NCBI GenBank assembly: GCA_902496335.1
Contig: CABVAO010000076.1
Location: 1-6,060 of the forward strand
Source: an uncultured Collinsella sp.
GTDB lineage: Bacteria > Actinomycetota > Coriobacteriia > Coriobacteriales > Coriobacteriaceae
Direction: 5' to 3'
DNA length: 6,060 nucleotides
Position numbers and translations under genes: made by a program. Positions 1 through 6,054 of the stretch are shown here, one piece after another; within the stretch, counting starts at the first letter, position 1, and every line of letters begins with the position of its first letter. The notes beneath the pieces are model-generated. The model searched no databases. It was given only the letters and a program-made list of their open reading frames with translations, and was not told the origin of the DNA.

Positions 1-130
1 TTGAAAGAGGGCGCCCTCCGTGGCAAGATGGGAAACGTCCGAGGCTAAACAGCTTCGGGTCACCGTGGACGGGCAGGGGCCTCGACGCGGCTAGACACGA
101 GACACATACATTACGCGACCTCGCCCTGGT
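1..130. other. Upstream edge region, no confident gene
   Basis: No complete gene is visible here. In the first + frame an open frame enters from outside the window and stops at TAA 46-48, giving 15 residues (LKEGALRGKMGNVRG). It could be the C-terminus of an upstream gene but is too short to judge. A perfect 12-bp palindrome, GAGGGCGCCCTC, lies at about 7-18, without a following T-run, so it is not a convincing terminator. CGAGGC near 39-44 can pair with GCCTCG near 79-84, enclosing a possible larger RNA fold. I found no good -35/-10 pair and matched no known riboswitch consensus. The promoter of nagB probably lies here or just upstream. Confidence 0.3.
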
Positions 131-218
131 GGCCGCACACGTTGGTTGCGGCCGACGCGGGCCGCGGGCAAGTGCTTGTAAGGGAGCCTTGCCTCTCTTG
201 TACGAGAAAGGACGCGTA
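131..218 (+). promoter_or_regulatory. Structured nagB 5' leader with RBS
   Basis: This GC-rich leader carries overlapping inverted repeats. GCGGCC at 148-153 can pair with GGCCGC at 131-136 (7 bp as GGCCGCA/TGCGGCC, 131-153) or with GGCCGC at 160-165, so the two stems exclude each other. Further down, GGCAAG at 167-172 can pair with CTTGCC at 188-193. The ribosome binding site AAAGGA at 207-212 sits 6 nt before the nagB ATG, and the neighbouring TCTC/GAGA (194-197/204-207) could partly mask it. Whether any fold regulates nagB is inference; GC-rich sequence pairs easily by chance. Confidence 0.35.
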
Positions 219-947
219 ATGAAGATCATTAAAGCTAAAGACTACGAGGATATGAGCCGCAAGGCCGCCAATATCATTTCGGCGCAGGTTATCCTCAAGC
301 CCGACTGTGTGCTGGGCCTTGCCACCGGCTCCACCCCGATCGGTGCCTACAAGCAGCTCGCTGCTTGGTACGAGAAGGGCGACGTCGACTTTGCCGAGGT
401 CAGCACCTACAACCTGGACGAGTATCGCGGCCTTTCGCACGACGATCCCCAGAGCTATCACTACTTCATGCGTGAGAACTTCTTCGATCACATCAACATC
501 GACCTGAACAACACGCATGTGCCCGACGGTTCCAACCCCGACGCCGCCGCTGCCTGCTCTGAGTACGACAAGATCGTCGCCGCCGCCGGTTACCCGGATC
601 TGCAGCTGCTCGGCATTGGCAACAACGGCCACATCGGCTTCAACGAGCCCGATGACCACTTCTCCAAGGGCACGCACTGCGTCGACCTCACCGAGAGCAC
701 CATTCAGGCCAACAGCCGCCTGTTCGACAGCATCGACGATGTTCCCCGTCAGGCCTACACCATGGGTACCCAGACCATCATGTATGCCCGCATGATCCTG
801 GTCGTCGCCAACGGCGAGGCCAAGGCTCAGGCCGTGCATGACATGTGCTATGGTCCGGTTACCCCCCAGTGCCCTGCCTCGATCCTGCAACTGCACACCA
901 ACTGCGTTGTCGTTGCCGACGAGGCCGCCCTTTCGCTCTGCGAGTAG
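219..947 (+). CDS. nagB: Glucosamine-6-phosphate deaminase NagB
   Basis: This cytoplasmic enzyme converts glucosamine 6-phosphate to fructose 6-phosphate and ammonia, the last dedicated step of N-acetylglucosamine catabolism. The 242-residue protein matches the short Gram-positive NagB length (the E. coli enzyme has 266). Visible motifs are the phosphate/substrate loop LGLATGSTP (32-40), YNLDEYRGL (64-72) with the enolization base Asp67, and LGIGNNGHIGFNEP (131-144) with Asn136, His138 and Glu143 at the ring-opening positions. Arg167 and Lys202 lie where E. coli Arg172 and Lys208 bind phosphate. The ATG at 219 is chosen because AAAGGA lies 6 nt upstream and MKIIKAKDYE is a typical NagB start; the frame stays open upstream, but that part is not NagB-like. 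A terminator follows, so nagB ends its transcript. No nagA or sugar transporter is in view. Confidence 0.96.
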   Translation: MKIIKAKDYEDMSRKAANIISAQVILKPDCVLGLATGSTPIGAYKQLAAWYEKGDVDFAEVSTYNLDEYRGLSHDDPQSYHYFMRENFFDHINIDLNNTHVPDGSNPDAAAACSEYDKIVAAAGYPDLQLLGIGNNGHIGFNEPDDHFSKGTHCVDLTESTIQANSRLFDSIDDVPRQAYTMGTQTIMYARMILVVANGEAKAQAVHDMCYGPVTPQCPASILQLHTNCVVVADEAALSLCE

Positions 948-979
948 CGAAAGCCTATCACCTCGACATAGCTTTGCCG

Positions 980-1007
980 AAGGCCTCCGCTTTGCGGGGG
1001 CCTTTTT
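980..1007 (+). terminator. Intrinsic terminator after nagB
   Basis: An 11-bp stem (AAGGCCTCCGC, 980-990, against GCGGGGGCCTT, 994-1004, with one G-U pair) closes a TTT loop, and the T-run 1003-1007 overlaps and follows the 3' arm. It begins 32 nt after the nagB stop codon and isolates nagB from the downstream regulator. Confidence 0.92.
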
Positions 1008-1050
1008 GCTGAGCGCGCGCCGTGTGCTTGACGAAAATCTTGCAGCGAAC

Positions 1051-1078
1051 TTGACGGGTGCGTTAGGTGCAGCATGAT
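1051..1078 (+). promoter_or_regulatory. Possible sigma-70-like promoter
   Basis: TTGACG (5 of 6 to TTGACA) is followed after 16 bp by CATGAT (4 of 6 to TATAAT). It would give a leader of about 300 nt before the regulator. It is the best-matching pair I found in the gap but is no more than suggestive. Confidence 0.22.
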
Positions 1079-1332
1079 TCATTCCATAACAGATACTATG
1101 CATAAATGCTATGAAAAGGTCGCAGACGGTAGCTGGCGCTAGGTGAGTTGCGCAACACAATTGAACAGCGCTCATTTGAGGTACACTGCCAAAGGATGGG
1201 ACAAGCTGGCAAGCGCATTGACCTGCGCAAAGACTGATTGGTTGGGGGATAAGTTTCAATCGGACCACGCTGAACAAAAACTTGCCATTTGCGTACCAAC
1301 AAACATCCTAAACCGTAGCATCGCTCTATTCA

Positions 1333-1360
1333 TCTAGCGATACATATGGTCTAGCGTTAC
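1333..1360 (+). repeat. Tandem 11-bp direct repeats, putative operator
   Basis: TCTAGCGATAC (1333-1343) and TCTAGCGTTAC (1350-1360) match at 10 of 11 positions with a 17-bp period and end 31 bp before the regulator ATG. AGCGAT at 1336-1341 also has an inverted partner ATCGCT at 1320-1325. Such spacing close to a start codon suggests a binding site, possibly for autoregulation by the downstream regulator. Known SARP sites are heptameric direct repeats on an 11- or 22-bp period, so the 17-bp period does not fit that rule directly. Function is inferred. Confidence 0.4.
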
Positions 1361-1391
1361 GGTGTCCATGTGGTCGAGTTGAGGAGCGGGC

Positions 1392-4391
1392 ATGGTTAAC
1401 GATTTGGGCAATACGGACGACCTCGAGCTTATGCCGCTGGGCAGTAGTTATACGGTGCGGCGCGATCGCTTGATGAACGAACTTATCGCCAAGGGCCGAA
1501 AGGCCGGCATCGTAGTCCTCTACGCGCCTGATGGCTTTGGGAAAACCTCGGTGCTGCTGCAGTATGCCCAAGAGGTTAAAAACGATCCGACGCGAGGTCC
1601 CGTGCGGATCATCGAGGCAGATCGCGCCATTGGGCGCGAGGTGTTTATGCAGCTCGAGGTCGTTACCGAAGAGCTTAAGGACAAGCCGCACTCCCTGATC
1701 GCAATCGATAACGTGCCTAACCTCAGCCAGAGCGAGACCGAGGAGCTGATCGACCGAATCCGAAGCCTGCGTGCTATGGGGGTTGGGGTCTTTATGAGCT
1801 GCCGTCCTTCGAATCGCCAGCTGATTCATGGACTGGGCGATTCGATTAAAGTCAACGCGCAGATGCTCAAGGTGCATGCCTATGAGTATTCGGCGTGGGC
1901 ATCGGCGTTTTCGATCAGCACATCGCTCGACTTCTACCAGCTTACGCAGGGCGTGCCCGAGCTCGTCTCGGCTATGCAGTCGGGATTATACGGGCAGGGA
2001 GACGTTGCCCAGATGCTCGAAAACGAGATCGTCAATATCTACGGTGCGGCACTTGTTGATCTGGCGTCGCTCGAGAACAACGCCCTGTTTAGTGTGGCAT
2101 GTTTGATGGTCTTAATGGGTGAGGGCAATATTTCGGAGCTCGAGGCTTGCGGCGTTAGGCTTTCGGCGATTGACCAGTCCTATCTTGTCCGCGATTATCC
2201 CATTTTTGGCGTTGATCCGGCAGACCGGAGCTTTACCTGTTTGGGTACCGAAGACAACGCACGCCTGCGATTGCGCAAGCTGGTCGCCGAAATTCGCCCC
2301 GAACTCGTTGTGCGGGCGGCGCGTATTTTGATTAAAGCGGGGCGCTGCGATACCGCGATGGACCTCGCGGACGCGTTTTTGGACCGCAGTGCGGTGTTGG
2401 AGCTTGCCGGGCAGTATGGGGTCGATCTGGCCCTGACGGGGCATGGAGGGGATGTCTGCCGCGCGGCGCTGGGAAAGAACGAGGCAGATGGTCAGGCATC
2501 GGAGCCGACGCCTGACGAGGCGCTCGGCATCTATCTGGCGGCGGTCAGCGTGTCCAACACAAAGCTCGCCCGCTATATGGCATCGGTCATCGAGCGCGGG
2601 GGCGAACGGGCGGCCTGCGAAATAGACCCTGTTTCATGGAGGATGGCCCAGACACTGACGGCTGTTTGCTATGGGGACAACGGGCTTGGGCTTCCTACGA
2701 ATCTGGCCGTGCCAGAAATCGAGACATCCCATACCGCACTCGATATGTTGTCTGCGCATATCGAGGTCAAGCGCTGTTTGACCGAGCGGGGAAATGACGG
2801 CGGCGTTCTACAGCAGCTCAAAACGAGCAGGGCCTACGACTGCGAGCTCGACATCGCGGGGATTGTTATACGGGCCGATAGCATGCTGGTGGAGCTCTTT
2901 GATGGGTCGTTTGCGGGAACCGACGAGCGCGACGACGAGATGACGGTGGTGCGGGAGGCGCTCGACGTACGTGGGCTTAAGGCGATGGCTATCTGGGTGC
3001 GCATGGTGTTGGCGGCACGGCGGCTCCTTTCCGGCTTGCCGGTAACCGACGATGCGGCGTTCAACGAGCTCGATCGTTTTGCCGTGCGCATGCGCGACAA
3101 CCAGATTCAGCTGTTTGGCCTGTTGCTAGAAGGCTGGCAGTCGCTGGCAGAGGGACGGCCGGTTAATGCAAAGTTCCGTGCGGTCCAAGTGCTCAAACTT
3201 GCCGAGGAGTCGATTGCGTACATGCGAGATAACGCATTACTGCTGGAGCGCGCGGCATATCTGCGTAACACCTCGATGGTTTCGGTGCGCGAGGAAGCGG
3301 AGCTACTCGATATAAGCCAGACGCAGGTTGGTGGAGCGGAGGCCTGGATGGTGGCGCTGCATTTGGCCTGTGCGGGCCGAGACAGCGATCTTGCGGCCTG
3401 GATGTCCATGAATCGTGCAGGGATTCTAGAGCCATCGTATCGGCTCTTTGCGCGCCTTGCCATGCATTGTCTGGGCGAGCCGGCGACCAGGATACGCAAG
3501 AAACTTCCCGTGCGCGAGCTGTCGCGGTATTCGCTGCGCAACGATTTGGAAGGGGAGGGCGAGCGCCTGTTCCAGGCCGGCGAGGTTGAAGCCGTTGATA
3601 CCATCGACCATATCGAGATTCGCATGTTTGGTGCGTTTCGCGCCGAGCGCGACGGGTTTCCCATCACGGACAAAATGTGGCGCCGCAAGAAGGCGGCGAC
3701 GCTTGCCGAGCGGCTTGCGCTGGGCATGGATGCGCTCGTCGATCGTGAGACGCTGGCCATGGAGCTGTGGCCCCATGCCGAGTTCAATAGCGCCCGCAAC
3801 AACCTGTACTCGACGATATCGCGCTTACGGTCGGCTTTGGGGCCGACGCCAGACGGCAAGTCGTGTGTGCTCATCCAAAATGAATGCATTGGACTCAACG
3901 GCGACTACGTCAAGACCGATGTACGGCTGTTTGACCAGATAAGCCGCGAGGTTTTGGGAAATCGCACGGGTGCGCGCGGACCCCATCTGGTCGAGTTGTG
4001 CCTTAAGATTGAGCAGCTTTATGCCGGACCGCTGTATGTTCCCAATGGCTGTAATCCCACCTACTTTTTGCGTATGCGACGCATTATGCAGTCAAAGTAC
4101 ATCGATTGCATGATTAAGGGAGCAAATGCCGCTCTAGAAGAAAACGATCTGCAGTCGGCGATTTGGCTAGCGGAGTCGGGGCTTCGGCAGGAAACGGCGC
4201 GTGAGGATATGGTGCGCTGCGCCATGCGCGTCTACAGTGCGGCGGGGCGGCGGCGCGATATCGTTGAGCTATACAGCGGGCATATGCACCATCTGAGGGA
4301 GCAGGTCAATGGCGTGCCCGAGCCCGAGACGCGGCGTCTATACGAGCGCTTGGTGGAGGGGCGGCTCAATCGCGTGCTGGTCGAGCGATAA
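1392..4391 (+). CDS. Large STAND-ATPase/BTAD transcriptional regulator
   Basis: A 999-residue putative cytoplasmic transcription factor. Its start is fixed by GAGGAG at 1381-1386, 5 nt before the ATG. Residues about 33-230 form a STAND/NB-ARC-like ATPase: Walker A APDGFGKTS (45-53), Walker B SLIAIDNV (101-108, Asp106), a sensor-like MSCRPS (135-140) and a GVPELV (187-192) motif like the GxP of MalT-type ATPases. Residues about 290-735 look helical, starting with a MalT-like AARILIKAGRCDTAMDLA segment (309-326), and may be divergent TPR-like repeats. Residues about 741-830 are a SARP/OmpR-type winged helix (MFGAF 745-749, MELWPHAE 790-797, RNNLYSTISRLRSALG 802-817). About 831-990 is the BTAD (YAGPLY and PEPETRRLYERL are characteristic). 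The order is the reverse of AfsR-type SARPs, which put the DNA-binding part first. Ligand, nucleotide dependence and targets are unknown; it seems an orphan with no adjacent cluster on its strand. Confidence 0.88.
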   Translation: MVNDLGNTDDLELMPLGSSYTVRRDRLMNELIAKGRKAGIVVLYAPDGFGKTSVLLQYAQEVKNDPTRGPVRIIEADRAIGREVFMQLEVVTEELKDKPHSLIAIDNVPNLSQSETEELIDRIRSLRAMGVGVFMSCRPSNRQLIHGLGDSIKVNAQMLKVHAYEYSAWASAFSISTSLDFYQLTQGVPELVSAMQSGLYGQGDVAQMLENEIVNIYGAALVDLASLENNALFSVACLMVLMGEGNISELEACGVRLSAIDQSYLVRDYPIFGVDPADRSFTCLGTEDNARLRLRKLVAEIRPELVVRAARILIKAGRCDTAMDLADAFLDRSAVLELAGQYGVDLALTGHGGDVCRAALGKNEADGQASEPTPDEALGIYLAAVSVSNTKLARYMASVIERGGERAACEIDPVSWRMAQTLTAVCYGDNGLGLPTNLAVPEIETSHTALDMLSAHIEVKRCLTERGNDGGVLQQLKTSRAYDCELDIAGIVIRADSMLVELFDGSFAGTDERDDEMTVVREALDVRGLKAMAIWVRMVLAARRLLSGLPVTDDAAFNELDRFAVRMRDNQIQLFGLLLEGWQSLAEGRPVNAKFRAVQVLKLAEESIAYMRDNALLLERAAYLRNTSMVSVREEAELLDISQTQVGGAEAWMVALHLACAGRDSDLAAWMSMNRAGILEPSYRLFARLAMHCLGEPATRIRKKLPVRELSRYSLRNDLEGEGERLFQAGEVEAVDTIDHIEIRMFGAFRAERDGFPITDKMWRRKKAATLAERLALGMDALVDRETLAMELWPHAEFNSARNNLYSTISRLRSALGPTPDGKSCVLIQNECIGLNGDYVKTDVRLFDQISREVLGNRTGARGPHLVELCLKIEQLYAGPLYVPNGCNPTYFLRMRRIMQSKYIDCMIKGANAALEENDLQSAIWLAESGLRQETAREDMVRCAMRVYSAAGRRRDIVELYSGHMHHLREQVNGVPEPETRRLYERLVEGRLNRVLVER

Positions 4392-4423
4392 AAAACGGGC
4401 GCCCGAAGTACTTGGGCACCCGT
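4389..4423 (-). terminator. Intrinsic terminator of yhbY, overlapping regulator stop
   Basis: Read on the minus strand, ACGGGTGCCC (4423-4414) pairs with GGGCGCCCGT (4404-4395) with one mismatch around a 9-nt loop, followed by six T (4395-4390). It lies 37 nt beyond the yhbY stop. The A-run on the + strand includes part of the TAA stop of the regulator. The + strand side has no T-run, so the site should terminate mainly minus-strand transcription. Confidence 0.88.
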
Positions 4424-4460
4424 AAGCTTGCTATGTGTTGGCTCGCCGGATCATTGGCTC

Positions 4461-4760
4461 TTAGACGAGCTTGATCTTCTCGATGTCCTTGCGCGAGGAC
4501 TCGCGATACAGCGAGAACTTGCGGCCGATGACCTGGACGACCTCGGCGTGGCAGCGCTCGGCGAGCTCTTCGGCGGCTTCGCGGGCGGAAAGACTGGAGC
4601 CATCGAGCACGGAGCACTTAACGAGCTCGTGCTTCTCCAGGTAGGCGACCGTCTGCTCGACGGTGCCCTCGTTGACATCGGACTTGCCGATGATGATGGC
4701 GGGGTTGAGGTGATGGGCCATGCTGCGAAGCTGCTTGACCTGGGCTCCTGTCAGTGCCAT
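4461..4760 (-). CDS. yhbY: YhbY-family CRM-domain RNA-binding protein
   Basis: A 99-residue single-domain CRM protein of the YhbY/YqeI family, which associates with pre-50S ribosomal subunits and helps ribosome assembly in the cytoplasm. The whole protein aligns by eye with the family: LTGAQVKQLRSMAHHLNPAIIIGK (3-26), EKHELVKCSVL (42-52) and VQVIGRKFSLYRES (75-88). The conserved GxxG RNA-binding loop reads GKSD (25-28), so its last glycine is replaced by Asp; E. coli has GSNG and B. subtilis GKGG. The ATG is supported by the typical MALTGAQ start; the Shine-Dalgarno (AAAGCGAG just upstream) is modest. It lies 158 bp downstream of the methyltransferase on the same strand, with no clear terminator between, so co-transcription is possible. 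An intrinsic terminator follows it. Confidence 0.93.
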   Translation of the reverse strand: MALTGAQVKQLRSMAHHLNPAIIIGKSDVNEGTVEQTVAYLEKHELVKCSVLDGSSLSAREAAEELAERCHAEVVQVIGRKFSLYRESSRKDIEKIKLV

Positions 4761-4786
4761 GGGTTCTCGCTTTCTATGTATGGGGC

Positions 4787-4801
4787 GCCCCGCGACGGGG
4801 C
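4787..4801 (-). promoter_or_regulatory. GC hairpin in yhbY 5' leader
   Basis: On the minus strand GCCCCG (4801-4796) pairs perfectly with CGGGGC (4792-4787) around a TCG loop, 26 nt before the yhbY ATG. There is no T-run, so it is not a terminator. It could influence translation or mRNA stability. The rest of the 4761-4918 gap shows a TTGAAC-like -35 in the minus direction but no matching -10, so the yhbY promoter was not located. Confidence 0.3.
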
Positions 4802-4918
4802 CTTAATCTACGTGAGCTGTCCCACGATAGCGCAGGAACGGCGTGGTGTGGAGCGCGTTTGCCCAGTTCAAAAAGAATGCGGATGCCGAGTGAGTGGGCG
4901 GCGCGGGCTGCGAACAGG

Positions 4919-5806
4919 CTATGAGCGGGGTTCAGAGACCGGCTCCCATGCAATAAAAGCCCAGCGAACCTTACGGATATGGTCGAGCATATAGCGCCCC
5001 TGCGGCACGCCCTTGGAGCCCGGCTCACCGGCATGAGGGTTCTCAATCATGTGCTGGGCGATGTAATCGCGCAGGCGGTCGATCTTATCCTTGTTGCCAT
5101 GCTCGAGCATACGGGAAAAATCTGCCACGCCCGCCTCAAGGCTATCGAAAGTATCGCGACGAGTCGATTCAAAGTACGTAACCTGCGGCAGGGCACCCAT
5201 CTGAATGAGGATATTGAAGGCGTACACAAAGCCATTGCTGCAGGTAACCGAGGCACCGATGGCGTTCATCAGGTGCAGGTCATAGCGCGGGCTGGAGTTG
5301 GCGACCATCGTGACGGCACAACGACGACGAGCCGTACGATCAAGCTTGGCAAGCGCGTCTTTTAGATTGGTCGTCGTAACCGAGCGACTCGCAAAGGCAA
5401 CATCTACAGCCTTGGCAACCGGCCCAACCAGATCCCAATCGTCATCCCAAGCAAGCTCAAGCGGCGTAATGCGATCCTCGAGTCCGTGATACTCAATGCC
5501 GGCATCAAGGGTGCCCAACATGGCAGGAGAGAAGTCGGTTGCAATCACGGAATGCCCAGCCTGAGCAAGCGGAATGGCAATCGACCCAGCCCCACATCCC
5601 ATATCGAGCACCGACTCGCCAGACTCAAGCGCCAGCAGTTTTATAAAATCCCGCGCATACGGGGCAGTCTCCAGCGGACGAAAATGCTGAGCACGCTTAT
5701 CCCACTCAAAAGAATCATCAGCCCTATGCCGACCAGCTTGCAAGCGCATCCATTCGCCATTCCAATCCGCAGAAAGCAGCTCAGAGCGAGCATCCCCATC
5801 AACCAC
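4919..5806 (-). CDS. Class I SAM-dependent methyltransferase
   Basis: A 295-residue cytoplasmic protein with a Rossmann-fold methyltransferase core. Motif I, VLDMGCGAGSIAIPLA (67-82), binds SAM, and Asp91 in IATDFS (88-93) is the acidic residue expected to contact the ribose. The N-terminal WNGEWM...WDKRAQHF region (15-42) and the long C-terminal helical part (about 215-280) frame the core. The substrate is unknown; nothing clearly marks it as an RNA, protein or small-molecule enzyme. The GTG at 5806 is chosen because a perfect AGGAGG (5819-5814) lies 7 nt upstream. A longer ATG start at 5866 would add 20 hydrophobic residues, but these are translated through an intrinsic terminator hairpin and contain the Shine-Dalgarno itself, so it is unlikely. 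yhbY follows on the same strand. Confidence 0.9.
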   Translation of the reverse strand: MVDGDARSELLSADWNGEWMRLQAGRHRADDSFEWDKRAQHFRPLETAPYARDFIKLLALESGESVLDMGCGAGSIAIPLAQAGHSVIATDFSPAMLGTLDAGIEYHGLEDRITPLELAWDDDWDLVGPVAKAVDVAFASRSVTTTNLKDALAKLDRTARRRCAVTMVANSSPRYDLHLMNAIGASVTCSNGFVYAFNILIQMGALPQVTYFESTRRDTFDSLEAGVADFSRMLEHGNKDKIDRLRDYIAQHMIENPHAGEPGSKGVPQGRYMLDHIRKVRWAFIAWEPVSEPRS

Positions 5807-5813
5807 GGGCCAA

Positions 5814-5819
5814 CCTCCT
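5814..5819 (-). promoter_or_regulatory. Strong Shine-Dalgarno deciding methyltransferase start
   Basis: AGGAGG on the minus strand is a full match to the anti-Shine-Dalgarno and lies 7 nt before GTG 5806. It begins only 6 nt after the T-run of the upstream terminator, which decides for the GTG rather than the ATG at 5866. Confidence 0.85.
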
Positions 5820-5825
5820 AGCAAC

Positions 5826-5857
5826 AAAAAAGCGACTCCTCCCAAAAGAAGAGCCGC
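5826..5857 (-). terminator. Intrinsic terminator/attenuator before methyltransferase
   Basis: On the minus strand GCGGCTCTTC (5857-5848) pairs with GAGGAGTCGC (5841-5832) as a 10-bp stem with two G-U pairs and a 6-nt loop, followed by six T (5831-5826). It ends just before the methyltransferase ribosome binding site, the geometry of a leader attenuator. Alternatively it ends an upstream minus-strand gene or small RNA lying mostly outside the window. Confidence 0.82.
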
Positions 5858-5999
5858 AGCCAGCATATATCAGAAAAAGAACCGTTCCAATGCCAAACCG
5901 CCGCACCAGCCAAGTGGTGCAGGAGCGAAGCAACTGCAACCGGGATAGAACCCAACTGAGGTCCCGTTGTGCGGGAGCCCCGGGGAGGGCAAATATATA
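5858..5999 (-). promoter_or_regulatory. Putative structured regulatory leader of methyltransferase
   Basis: This stretch has no convincing ORF but many short inverted repeats, several mutually exclusive. Segment 5915-5920 can pair with 5903-5908 (6 bp, TGGTGC/GCACCA), while 5916-5922 can pair with 5934-5941 (7 bp, one bulge). Segment 5962-5966 (TCCCG) can pair with 5972-5976 or with 5941-5945. An AT island at 5991-6000 in GC-rich surroundings gives TATATT on the minus strand as a possible -10, with a poor -35 (TGCGGA). With the terminator at 5826-5857 this looks like a transcription-attenuation leader of about 160 nt. No known riboswitch or T-box consensus was recognised; an independent small RNA is the main alternative. 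Confidence 0.4.
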
Positions 6000-6016
6000 A
6001 GGTCGATCGCGAGTTC

Positions 6017-6054
6017 CGCACGAGCCGGAGAGCACTTAATGTGCTCTCCGTGCG
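6017..6054. repeat. Long bulged inverted repeat at right edge
   Basis: CGGAGAGCAC (6026-6035) and GTGCTCTCCG (6041-6050) form a perfect 10-bp stem with a TTAAT loop. After a 5-nt bulge (6021-6025) the stem continues with CGCA (6017-6020) against TGCG (6051-6054), 14 bp in all. No T-run is visible within the window on either side. It may be a terminator for one strand whose tail lies beyond 6060, part of an RNA, or a dispersed palindromic element. Confidence 0.55.

Larger units (their letters stand above)
1008..1391. other. Intergenic region upstream of BTAD regulator
   Basis: This 384-bp stretch is less GC-rich than its neighbours and has no convincing gene. Two weak promoter-like pairs read on the + strand: TTGACG (1051-1056) with CATGAT (1073-1078) at 16-bp spacing, and TTGAAC (1161-1166) with TACACT (1182-1187) at a short 15-bp spacing. 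A perfect palindrome GTTGCGCAAC (1147-1156) lies just before the second pair, and GCATAAATGC (1100-1109) is a small inverted repeat. CTTGACG occurs twice (1028-1034 and 1050-1056). The region presumably carries the promoter and operators of the large regulator, but none is certain. Confidence 0.5.

Noticed and set aside
89..100. CTAGAC core resembling half of a DasR/NagR dre site near nagB
   Set aside because: Only one half matches and the dyad is missing, so it cannot be separated from chance.
129..218. In-frame 30-codon N-terminal extension of NagB
   Set aside because: NagB proteins of this type start at MKII; the extension has no RBS and covers the leader with its own Shine-Dalgarno.
537..641. 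Asn136 in NagB where E. coli has Asp141
   Set aside because: Asn at this ring-opening position is common in Gram-positive NagB and does not suggest loss of activity.
111..1277. 388-codon open frame on the minus strand opposite nagB
   Set aside because: It is antisense to a clearly identified NagB with all catalytic residues, runs through the nagB terminator, and its low-complexity Gly/Val-rich translation is typical of the mirror of GC-rich codons.
1143..1337. 64-codon GTG-started open frame in the intergenic region
   Set aside because: No ribosome binding site, unremarkable codon use with low GC at third positions, and no recognisable protein features.
4428..4994. 188-codon + strand open frame
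   Set aside because: It is antisense to yhbY and the end of the methyltransferase, both of which have family motifs.
5930..5943. GCAACTGCAACCGG on the + strand, resembling the B12 box of cobalamin riboswitches
   Set aside because: The other conserved cobalamin elements (the GGTG-containing upstream block and the CAGGAGAC-like downstream block) are not present in proper order, and the terminator evidence points to the minus strand.
5799..6035. 78-codon minus-strand open frame with a hydrophobic stretch
   Set aside because: It runs through the edge palindrome and the terminator hairpin and overlaps the methyltransferase RBS out of frame; no Shine-Dalgarno was seen for it.
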